A stretch of DNA of 64,000 nt, from positions 62,001 through 126,000 of the forward strand of contig NZ_KB898355.1 of assembly GCF_000377565.1 (NCBI RefSeq), written 5' to 3'. Under the pieces are notes generated by a model, which saw nothing but the letters and a program-made list of their open reading frames with translations, was not told where the DNA came from and made no database searches. Every line of letters begins with the position of its first letter. The stretch's first letter is position 1. The position numbers and the translations under genes were made by a program. The DNA is from Rhizobium sp. 2MFCol3.1. Lineage in GTDB: Bacteria; Pseudomonadota; Alphaproteobacteria; Rhizobiales; Rhizobiaceae. Of the stretch, positions 18,030 through 25,394 are shown piece after piece.

Positions 18030-18099
18030 CTGTCTCCCAAGACAGCGCGGCCCGTCCCTTGGCGGCGGGTCGCGCGCCGCGCGGTTGCAAACGGGCCGC
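18030..18099 (+). other. stem-loop region between DhaL and the SorC-DhaK gene
   Basis: Two nested or successive inverted repeats: CTGTCT/AGACAG with a 4-base loop (18030-18045), and GCGGCCCGT/ACGGGCCGC (18047-18055 and 18091-18099), which encloses further GC-rich self-complementarity. It could be an intra-operon attenuator or a terminator before a separate promoter. No T run is present. Confidence 0.4.
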
Positions 18100-18145
18100 A
18101 TTGGCGGCATCTTCCCGGCAATTGTAAGCGGGAGTTCATTCCAGA

Positions 18146-20245
18146 GTGGCAACGGTTAAGACACAGCAGGCGAGAAAAGCCGGCGGAGGCAAGAGCGATC
18201 TCGCACAGGCACCGGATGCGATGCCACTGCGCTATGGCGACGACCCCTATGTCTGGGCGTGCTGGCTCTACTACGAGGACGGACTGACGCAGGGCGAGAT
18301 CGCCGACGTCATGGGCATATCCCGCGCAACCGTGAACAGCTACCTCGCCGAAGCGCGTGAGCGCGGCATCGTCAACATCGCGATCGAGCCGGCCCGCCTT
18401 GCTTCACTGACCGTGGCGCAGGCACTCAAACGGCATTTTGGCCTGACGGACTGTCTTGTCGTTCCGAGCGAGGATACCGCCAGACCGTTGATCGACAGAA
18501 TCGGTGTCGCAGGCGGTCAGGCGTTGCACCGGCTGGTCAAGTCGGGCGATACGATCGCCGTGTCGTGGGGGCGTACGGTGCTGGCGATAAGCGAGCACGC
18601 GGAGGTTCCCGGGTTGCAGGACGTGACGGTCGTGCAGGCGACCGGGGGCACGCGCGCGAGCTTTGCCTATACACCGGAGCTCTGTGCGACGGCGCTCGCC
18701 AAGGCCATCAACGGCAAGCTGATCAATATTTCCGCGCCCGCCATTGTCTCCGCCCCCGGAGTGCGCGATGCGTTCCTCCAGGAGCCTCTGATCGAGAGCC
18801 AGTTCGACGCGCTTGCCGCCGCCAACAAGGCACTTTTTGGTATTTCTTCGCTGCGTCCCAATTCCACTATCCACACCAGCGGCTTTTTCGAGTCCGTTCC
18901 GCTGCAGGATTATCTTGCCAAGGGCGCCGTCGGCGTGGTGGCTGGCCGTTTTATCGACGTGCACGGACGCGCTGTGGCAGGGCCGCTCGACGATCGAACG
19001 ATCGGCATTTCCCTTGAGATGCTCAAGAACATCGATTTGCGTATCGCCGCCGCAGGTGGCTTCGACAAGGTGCCGGCCATCCTCGCGGCTTTGCGCGGCG
19101 GCTATGTCAACGTGCTGATCACGGACGCCGCGACCGGCCGTGGCATTCTCAACGCCGATGGGGTGACCGATATCGATCAGCGGTCATCGCAGCGTCTGCG
19201 TCCCGAAAGTCAAACTCCGTTGCCATCCGCTGCGCGAATGCGCGTGAAGAAGTTTCTGAACGATCCGGACAAGATCGTCGAGGAGATGCTGGATGGCGTG
19301 GTGCGTGCGCATCGCAAATATCTGTCGCCGATCGACAAATCCAATCGCGCCCTGATCGCGCGGGACGGGCCAAGGCCCGGAAAGGTCGGTCTGGTCATCG
19401 GCGGCGGATCCGGACACGAGCCGGGCTTTCTGGGTTATGTCGGCAAGGGGCTTGCCGATGCCGTTGCGGTCGGGAACATCTTCTCGTCGCCCCCTCCCAT
19501 CCCCATCCTCCATTGCGCGAAGGCAGCATCGGGTGGCGAGGGCGTTCTTTTCGTTTACGGCAACTATGCCGGCGACGTGATGAACTTCGAAATGGCCGCG
19601 GAGATGGCCGAGACGGCGGGTATTCCAATCCGAACGGTTCTGACCACTGACGACATCACCTCTTCGCCGATCGAGGACCGCGATGGTCGCCGCGGCGTGG
19701 CCGGCAATTTCTTCACCTTTAAGATCGCCGGTGCGGCCTGCGATCGCGGTCTGTCGCTCGATCTTTGCGAAGCCGTGACGCGCAAGGCGAACATGCGGAC
19801 CTTTACGGTCGGCGTGGCGCTCGAGGCGTGTTCGATGCCGCAGACCCAGCGCCCCAACTTCGAGATCGGAGCGGAGGATATCGAGTTCGGCATGGGCATC
19901 CATGGCGAACCGGGCGTCATTCGCGAGAAGATGATCAGCGCCGACGAGATCGTCGACAAGGTGATGGACCGGATTTTCGCCGAGATGAAGGCGGTCGAAA
20001 GCAGCCGTGTCGCTGTCCTCGTCAATTCGTTCGGGGCAACACCGATGATGGAGCTCTACGTTCTGTTCCGTCGCGTAGAGCAGCGCTTGAGCGCCAAGGG
20101 CATCGCCATCGAGGCAAACTGGATCGGTCATTACTGTACGTCGCTCGACATGGTCGGGGCGTCGATCTCCATCATGGAGCTTGATGAGGAACTGACGGGG
20201 CTGCTGCATCATCCATGCGACACCGCAGTCTTGAAGATAACGTAA
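18146..20245 (+). CDS. SorC-family sugar-sensing regulator fused to a DhaK kinase domain
   Basis: One 699-residue open frame joins two full domains. Residues about 30-345 are a SorC/DeoR-type regulator: helix-turn-helix GLTQGEIADVMGISRATVNS at about 51-70, then the sugar-phosphate-binding domain (VSWGRTV, VQATGGTRAS, LITDAATGRGIL). Residues 365-699, from MRVKKFLNDPDK, are a complete DhaK with GGGSGHEPGFLGY, NYAGDVMN and GIHGEPGV (H586 = the covalent-binding His). The linker of about 20 residues has no stop and no internal ribosome site. Start taken at GTG 18146 after GGGAG. Probably couples sensing of a ketose or its phosphate to control of this operon; I recall similar bifunctional names in public annotation but know of no characterised member. 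Confidence 0.88.
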   Translation: MATVKTQQARKAGGGKSDLAQAPDAMPLRYGDDPYVWACWLYYEDGLTQGEIADVMGISRATVNSYLAEARERGIVNIAIEPARLASLTVAQALKRHFGLTDCLVVPSEDTARPLIDRIGVAGGQALHRLVKSGDTIAVSWGRTVLAISEHAEVPGLQDVTVVQATGGTRASFAYTPELCATALAKAINGKLINISAPAIVSAPGVRDAFLQEPLIESQFDALAAANKALFGISSLRPNSTIHTSGFFESVPLQDYLAKGAVGVVAGRFIDVHGRAVAGPLDDRTIGISLEMLKNIDLRIAAAGGFDKVPAILAALRGGYVNVLITDAATGRGILNADGVTDIDQRSSQRLRPESQTPLPSAARMRVKKFLNDPDKIVEEMLDGVVRAHRKYLSPIDKSNRALIARDGPRPGKVGLVIGGGSGHEPGFLGYVGKGLADAVAVGNIFSSPPPIPILHCAKAASGGEGVLFVYGNYAGDVMNFEMAAEMAETAGIPIRTVLTTDDITSSPIEDRDGRRGVAGNFFTFKIAGAACDRGLSLDLCEAVTRKANMRTFTVGVALEACSMPQTQRPNFEIGAEDIEFGMGIHGEPGVIREKMISADEIVDKVMDRIFAEMKAVESSRVAVLVNSFGATPMMELYVLFRRVEQRLSAKGIAIEANWIGHYCTSLDMVGASISIMELDEELTGLLHHPCDTAVLKIT

Positions 20246-20302
20246 GAAGCAGAATGCGCCCGGCTCGCCGCCGGGAGAATTCTGACGATGGGAGGGGAAA
20301 CG

Positions 20303-20944
20303 ATGGCAGAGAACGACGCGCGCAAACTGAACCGGATGTTCAACCGGATATCCAGCCTGATTGCCACGGAAAAGGATTACCTGACCGAGCTTGACGGTGC
20401 GATTGGCGACGCCGACCATGGCATTACCATGCTGCTCGGCTTTGGTGCCGTTTCCAGTGAACTGGCGCGATCCGATCTTGACGACATGCCGCCATCGGCC
20501 GTGATGACAATCGCCGCCTCTGTATTCCTCAATGCCGTCGGGGCCTCGACTGGCCCCTTGTACGCGACCGCCTTCTTGCGTGCTGCAAAGGCCTTGGAAG
20601 CGCGCCAGTCTCTGGATGTTGCTGGCCAGGTCGCCATGTTGCAGGCGATGGCGCTCGGAATACAAGAGCGAGGCAAGGGTCAACGTGGCGACAAGACCAT
20701 GCTCGACACCTGGATGCCCGCAGCAGAAGCGGGCGGCGCTGCACTGGAGCGCGCGAGCGGGCCTGCGGAACTGTGGCGCGAAGTGGTCGCGGCAGGCGAG
20801 GGAGGTGCTGAGGCCACACGTTCGATGGTCGCGGTACGCGGACGTGCCGCCAGACTGGGCGAACGTTCACTCGGCCATGTCGATCCCGGAGCGGCTTCGG
20901 CGGTTCTCATTTTGAAGGCCATGGCGGAAGTTTTCGCGGATTGA
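20303..20944 (+). CDS. dhaL: second dihydroxyacetone kinase subunit DhaL family protein
   Basis: A 213-residue DhaL. The Asp cluster is in LDGAIGDADHGITM, then GASTGPLYA, GDKTMLDTWMP, and ARLGERSLGHVDPGAAS at the C-terminal end. It is clearly divergent from the DhaL at 17373. The start at 20303 follows GGAGGGG by 7 bases; an ATG at 20288 lies before that site. It is the natural partner of the DhaK domain of the fusion protein just upstream, so the operon encodes two kinase pairs. Last gene of the operon. Confidence 0.9.
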   Translation: MAENDARKLNRMFNRISSLIATEKDYLTELDGAIGDADHGITMLLGFGAVSSELARSDLDDMPPSAVMTIAASVFLNAVGASTGPLYATAFLRAAKALEARQSLDVAGQVAMLQAMALGIQERGKGQRGDKTMLDTWMPAAEAGGAALERASGPAELWREVVAAGEGGAEATRSMVAVRGRAARLGERSLGHVDPGAASAVLILKAMAEVFAD

Positions 20945-21064
20945 GCTTTGTCAGATGACAGCCTGCAGCAGTGCTGCCCGGTTCTGGGCCGCACACCTTA
21001 AGCGCATGTCCGTTTAAGTCGGTTCCGGAACCCTTGTGTCGGTGTCCGCCCACCGAGCGATCAA

Positions 21065-21148
21065 TCAACCGATCACCACATTATCGAGCTGCCGCAGGTC
21101 GGCTAGAACCTCAAGTTGGTAGTCATCTTCTTGATCCGAATTGGCCAT
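21065..21148 (-). other. possible small or remnant ORF, unrecognised
   Basis: Minus-strand frame from ATG 21148 to TGA 21065-21067, 27 codons, containing SDQEDDYQLEVLADLRQL. The frame is also open and protein-like for about 14 codons further upstream (KRQLAKSLKR). Composition looks like a real soluble protein tail rather than noise, but no ribosome site or family is recognised. It lies in the 284-base gap before the LacI gene; otherwise the gap holds only the operators. Confidence 0.2.
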
Positions 21149-21191
21149 CGCTCGTTTTAGAGATTTGGCCAGCTGTCGCTTGACTCTATCG

Positions 21192-21226
21192 TTGATACGT
21201 ATCAATAATGAATTGTTACGTATCAA
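21192..21226. promoter_or_regulatory. tandem LacI-type operators overlapping the regulator start
   Basis: TTGATACGTATCAA (21192-21205) is a perfect 14-bp palindrome, and TTGTTACGTATCAA (21213-21226) matches it with one mismatch. Their centres are 21 bp apart, two helical turns. They flank or overlap the start of the LacI-family gene, which heads the operon, so autorepression of the regulator and transporter operon is the likely role. Confidence 0.7.
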
Positions 21227-21228
21227 TT

Positions 21229-22269
21229 ATGGAATTTAGAGTGGCTGGTCGCAGAATAACGCAGAAAGAAGTGGCAGAGCGAGCAGGCGTAGCGCAGGCG
21301 ACGGTGTCGCTTGTCTTGAACGGCGGCAGAGACAAGGTTGCGCCGGAAACGGCTGATCGCATCGAGGCTGTCATTGCCGAACTCGGCTATCAGCCCAACC
21401 GGTTTGCACAGGCGTTGCGCACCAGCCGATCGCATGTGATTGCCTGTGTCGTTCCGGATTTGACGAACCCATTTTATCCCTCGCTTGTCGTTGCCGTTCA
21501 GAAGGTTGTGCGCAATGCCGGCTATGAGGTGATCACGATCGATACCGAAGGCGAGCTCGCGAACGAGCGGCAGGTGGTCGCCGCTGCCTTGCAGGGGCGC
21601 TATGACGGTGTGGTTGGTGTCTTCTTCAACTTGTCCGCCCGTGATCTTGCGCCGCTTGGCAAGAACGGCGTCCCGGTCGTGCGTATCGAGGTGCGGCGCA
21701 AATCCGGTGGTTCGCTTCCGATAGATGATCTGTTTATCGACAACCAGGCGGCCGCGCGTGCTGTCACGGCCCATCTTCTCGGTCTCGGCCACCGCGCCAT
21801 TGCCATGGTCGCCGCCCGTGGTGGTCCGCAAAGCGTTCGTCTCCAAGGATATCTCGATGCGATGGCCGCGAGCGGCGCTGAGCCGATCGTTCTGGAGGCC
21901 ACGCATTTCACCGTGGAGGCAGGCAGCGAAATGGCGGATCGCATCGTGGCGAGTGATCAGCGGGTCACGGCCATCATTGCCGCCAACGACCTGATGGCAA
22001 TTGGTGTCATCAAGAGCCTGCTTCGAAACGGGTTGTCGGTGCCGCACGATATTTCAGTCGCGGGCTTCGACGACATCATGGCCTCGGCGCTTGTCACTCC
22101 AGGGCTGACAACGGTTGCGCAGTTCCAGGATCGCCTCGGCGCGCGCGCTGCCGAAAAACTTCTGTCGCGCCTGATTTCCCGCGAAACCGAGCCGGCTCAG
22201 CCTGAGGAAATGCCGTTCGAGCTCGTCATCCGTGCATCGGTCGCTCCGCCGCCAGACGTACAGAATTAA
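21229..22269 (+). CDS. LacI-family transcriptional regulator
   Basis: A 346-residue regulator. N-terminal helix-turn-helix TQKEVAERAGVAQATVSLVL with the hinge LGYQPNRFAQALRT, then a periplasmic-binding-protein-like effector domain (SHVIACVVPDLTNPFYPSL onwards; DISVAGFDDIMAS near the C-terminus). Start is uncertain: ATG 21229, ATG 21208 (between the two operators) and GTG 21241 are all possible and none has a ribosome site, so a leaderless message is possible. It is cotranscribed with the importer that follows 25 bases later. Confidence 0.9.
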   Translation: MEFRVAGRRITQKEVAERAGVAQATVSLVLNGGRDKVAPETADRIEAVIAELGYQPNRFAQALRTSRSHVIACVVPDLTNPFYPSLVVAVQKVVRNAGYEVITIDTEGELANERQVVAAALQGRYDGVVGVFFNLSARDLAPLGKNGVPVVRIEVRRKSGGSLPIDDLFIDNQAAARAVTAHLLGLGHRAIAMVAARGGPQSVRLQGYLDAMAASGAEPIVLEATHFTVEAGSEMADRIVASDQRVTAIIAANDLMAIGVIKSLLRNGLSVPHDISVAGFDDIMASALVTPGLTTVAQFQDRLGARAAEKLLSRLISRETEPAQPEEMPFELVIRASVAPPPDVQN

Positions 22270-22294
22270 TCCATCGAACAAGGGAGGAATGAAC

Positions 22295-23605
22295 ATGACC
22301 AAGATGAAGACGAAATTGCTTGCCGCTGCCGCCATCGTCATCGGCGCCGCTCAGATCGCCGCCGCCCAGGATCACGTGACCTGGTGGTACGAGCAGGCAA
22401 CCCCCGATCAGCAGAAGCTGATCAAGGAAAATATCGTTGAGCCTTTCGATAAGGCCAATCCGGATCAGAGCCTGAAGATCGACTACCGCGGCACCGAGCT
22501 CGACAAGCAGCTGCGCGTGGCCATGCTCTCGGGCAACGGCCCCGATGTCGTCTACACGGCTGGCCCGAGCTACGTCGCGCCGATGGCCCAGTCGGGCCAG
22601 CTCATGCCGCTCGACGATTATGCCGCCAAGTACAAGTGGCAGGATCGTATCCTGCCGGTCTTCCTGAAAATGGGCGAGTATAACGGCAAGCTCTATGCGC
22701 TGCCGAAGACTTACGAAACCGTCGGTCTCTTCTACAACAAGACCTTGTTTGAAAAGCACGGTTGGCAGGCGCCCAAAACGCTCGACGAGATGGAAACGCT
22801 CGCCGACGCGATGTTGAAAGAAGGCATCACGCCTTTCGCCGCCGGCAATGCCGATTGGCGCGGCGCCAATGAATGGTTCGTGACACTGGCGCTCAACTCC
22901 GTTGCCGGCCCCGACAATCTCAACAAGGCGCTGCGTGGCGAAATGCCCTGGACGGCCGAGCCTTTCGTCAAGTCGATCGATCGCCTGAACTCCTGGTGGC
23001 AGAAGGGCTATTTCGGCAAGAACTACTTCTCGCTGACCAGCAGCGAGCAGGCGGCTGACGCGATGGCCTCCGGAAAAGCCGGCATGATGCCGACCGGCAC
23101 ATGGCAGTTCCAGAACGTTGCGACCTACGGCAAGAAAGCCGGATCCGAGGCCGGCTTCGTCGGCTTCCCGAGTGCGTCCGGCGATCCGATCTTCCCGCTC
23201 GGGATCGGCTCGACCTTCTCGATCGCGACCAAAGCGAAGAACCCCGAAGGTGCGGCCACGGTAATAAACTACGTCTTCTCGCCTGAAGTCTACGGCACGA
23301 TGAACTCCGCCTGGCAGGGCGAGTGGAATATCCCGCTCAAGGATATATCGAGCGTCAAGATGGCGAGCGAGGTGACGCCACTCTTTACCGAGACGATGAA
23401 GAACCTCTCCGCCTCCGTTGCCGACGGGAAATACGGCTACACCACCTGGACCTTCCTGCCGCCAGCGACCGACAGCTACATCATCAATGGCATCGAGGAA
23501 GTCTGGCTGAAGAAAATCTCGCCAACGGACTATCTGACCAAGCTCGACGAGTCCTTCCAGAAGGAATCCAAGGACGGAAAGGCGCCTGCCGTCCCGGCTC
23601 GCTGA
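22295..23605 (+). CDS. sugar ABC transporter substrate-binding protein (family 1)
   Basis: A 436-residue periplasmic binding protein of the CUT1 class. Signal peptide MTKMKTKLLAAAAIVIGAAQ ending AAA/QDHVTWWYE near residue 26. The start at 22295 has GGGAGG at good distance (7 bases); the ATG at 22289 is too close to it. Downstream order is permease, permease, hydrolase, ATPase. A 9-bp perfect stem-loop lies 12 bases after the stop. The associated ADP-ribosylglycohydrolase-family enzyme hints at a glycoside or N-glycoside ligand (inference). Confidence 0.9.
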   Translation: MTKMKTKLLAAAAIVIGAAQIAAAQDHVTWWYEQATPDQQKLIKENIVEPFDKANPDQSLKIDYRGTELDKQLRVAMLSGNGPDVVYTAGPSYVAPMAQSGQLMPLDDYAAKYKWQDRILPVFLKMGEYNGKLYALPKTYETVGLFYNKTLFEKHGWQAPKTLDEMETLADAMLKEGITPFAAGNADWRGANEWFVTLALNSVAGPDNLNKALRGEMPWTAEPFVKSIDRLNSWWQKGYFGKNYFSLTSSEQAADAMASGKAGMMPTGTWQFQNVATYGKKAGSEAGFVGFPSASGDPIFPLGIGSTFSIATKAKNPEGAATVINYVFSPEVYGTMNSAWQGEWNIPLKDISSVKMASEVTPLFTETMKNLSASVADGKYGYTTWTFLPPATDSYIINGIEEVWLKKISPTDYLTKLDESFQKESKDGKAPAVPAR

Positions 23606-23617
23606 TCAGGACTTTGT

Positions 23618-23641
23618 GAGGCGCGCTCATGCGCGCGCCTC
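23618..23641 (+). other. intra-operon stem-loop after binding-protein gene
   Basis: GAGGCGCGC / GCGCGCCTC, perfect 9-bp stem with a 6-base loop, 12 bases after the binding-protein stop and 64 bases before the permease start. Confidence 0.55.
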
Positions 23642-23705
23642 CCGCTCGCCTTCCACCGATTGCCGGTGGCGGGCAGGCCGGATCATGCCCGAAAAGGTAA
23701 TATAC

Positions 23706-24551
23706 ATGCACAGACTCTATGTTCTGCCGACCCTCATCATAAACATCGTGATCATCGCCATTCCGGCGCTGCTGACGGTGGCGCTTGCCTTCTTCGAATG
23801 GGACGGCATCAGCACGCCTGTCTTCGTCGGGTTGGACAATTTCGCGGCGCTGTGGGACGACAGCGTGTTCTGGACGGCGCTCACCAACAACATCATCTGG
23901 ACGATCATCTTCCTGACGGTGCCGATCGGCATGGGGCTCCTGGCTGCCACGATGCTTTTGGTTGCGCGTCGTGGCTCCAACACCTTCCAGGTGATCTACT
24001 TCCTCCCTGTCATCATAGCCACGGCCATTACCGGCCGTGTCTGGCAGGGCATGATCTATTCGCCGGTGACGGGCGTTACGGGCCTTCTCCAGCGGTTGGG
24101 TATCGAAATTGCCAACCCGCTGACAGAGACATCCAGCGCGCTTTACGGCATTGCCGTCGTCGATCTGTGGCACTGGTGGGGCTTCCTGTGCGTCATCTTC
24201 TTTGCCGCGCTTCGCCAGGTGCCGGCCGAGCAGATCGAAGCAGCCCGCATCGAGGGCGCGACCTTCTTCCAGATGATCCGCTACGTGCTGCTTCCGGGCA
24301 TCATGCCGACCATCACGCTGATGATGATCATGACCGTCATCTGGTCGTTCCTCGTCTTCGACTTCGTCTACATCCTCACCCAGGGCGGCCCCGCCTATTC
24401 ATCCGAAGTGCTGTCGACGCTGGCCTATCGTTCGGCCTTCTACGATCTCGCCGTCGGCAAGGCGGCCGCCGTTTCCGTCGTCATCAGCCTCTTCGGGCTG
24501 GCTGCCACAGTCCTCTATATCCGCGCGCAAGCATCGGAGTTCGAACAATGA
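23706..24551 (+). CDS. sugar ABC transporter permease (MalF type)
   Basis: A 281-residue inner-membrane permease with about six membrane segments, starting with a segment at MHRLYVLPTLIINIVIIAI. The EAA loop is EAARIEGATFFQMIRYVLLP. ATG 23706 has AAGG eight bases upstream; the in-frame ATG at 23685 is possible but adds a short polar leader. Its stop overlaps the next start (ATGA at 24548-24551), so the two permeases are translationally coupled. Confidence 0.9.
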   Translation: MHRLYVLPTLIINIVIIAIPALLTVALAFFEWDGISTPVFVGLDNFAALWDDSVFWTALTNNIIWTIIFLTVPIGMGLLAATMLLVARRGSNTFQVIYFLPVIIATAITGRVWQGMIYSPVTGVTGLLQRLGIEIANPLTETSSALYGIAVVDLWHWWGFLCVIFFAALRQVPAEQIEAARIEGATFFQMIRYVLLPGIMPTITLMMIMTVIWSFLVFDFVYILTQGGPAYSSEVLSTLAYRSAFYDLAVGKAAAVSVVISLFGLAATVLYIRAQASEFEQ

Positions 24552-25381
24552 ACATGACCGAGAGCCGCATCACGCTGACCCTCGTCTATGCGACGCTATC
24601 GCTGCTGCTGATCATCACGCTATTTCCGATCGTGCTGATGGTACTGAATTCGCTGAAGGCGTCCGCCGAGATCGTGCAAAATCCGCTCTCCTGGCCATCG
24701 GAATTGCGCTGGGACAACTTTACCCGCGCATGGTCGGATGCCAATTTCGGGCGCACGCTCCTCAACTCGGCGGTGCTGACCGGCATGACGATCATCCTCG
24801 TCTGCTCCACGGGTTCGCTGACGGCGTATGTTCTCGCCCGCCGCAAGATCAAGACATGGAAGATCCTCACCTTCTATCTCCTGGCAAGCACCACGGCGCC
24901 GATCCAGCTCTTCCTCTTCCCGCTCTACTTCGGCTTTGCCCGCTTCGGGCTGATCAACAATCCGATTGCCGTGTCCTTTATCTACACGGCGGTCTACTCG
25001 CCCTTCGCCATCATGCTTCTGCGCACCTATTTTCTTGCCGTGCCCAAGGAGCTCGAGGAAGCCGCTTTGATCGACGGGGCGACGCATTGGCAGGTGTTCC
25101 GCCGTGTCTTCCTGCCCATTGTCTCGCCCGGCATCCTCACGGTCGCGCTGATCATCGGGCTTTACTCGTGGAACGAGTTCCTGATCGCAACGACCTTCCT
25201 GCAGGATCAGGACAGGCTGACGGCCGTCGTTTCCTTCTTCCTGCTGTCCGGCCAGTACTCGTCCGACTGGGGCGAGATCATGGCGGCGGCCCTCATCATC
25301 ATTCTACCCATCGTAATTCTCTTCATCCTGCTGCAGCGCCATTTCATCGAAGGAATGGCCGGCGGTTCGGTGAAGGGCTGA
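24548..25381 (+). CDS. sugar ABC transporter permease (MalG type)
   Basis: A 277-residue permease with about six membrane segments and the EAA loop EAALIDGATHWQVFRRVFLP, ending in the common MalG-type tail GMAGGSVKG. ATG overlaps the upstream stop by 4 bases. A much longer frame is open upstream of it, but that part is only another reading of the preceding permease gene. Followed 13 bases later by the hydrolase. Confidence 0.9.
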   Translation: MNMTESRITLTLVYATLSLLLIITLFPIVLMVLNSLKASAEIVQNPLSWPSELRWDNFTRAWSDANFGRTLLNSAVLTGMTIILVCSTGSLTAYVLARRKIKTWKILTFYLLASTTAPIQLFLFPLYFGFARFGLINNPIAVSFIYTAVYSPFAIMLLRTYFLAVPKELEEAALIDGATHWQVFRRVFLPIVSPGILTVALIIGLYSWNEFLIATTFLQDQDRLTAVVSFFLLSGQYSSDWGEIMAAALIIILPIVILFILLQRHFIEGMAGGSVKG

Positions 25382-25394
25382 CAAGGAGCTTCTG

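Noticed and set aside
18146..19238. Reading the SorC and DhaK parts of the 699-residue frame as two genes
   Set aside because: No stop codon, no ribosome site before the internal ATG at 19238, and both domains lie in one frame, so a fusion is the simpler reading.
23660..25381. Apparent 573-residue protein covering both permeases
   Set aside because: Its first half is a wrong-frame reading of the first permease; the true second permease starts at 24548 with a 4-base overlap.
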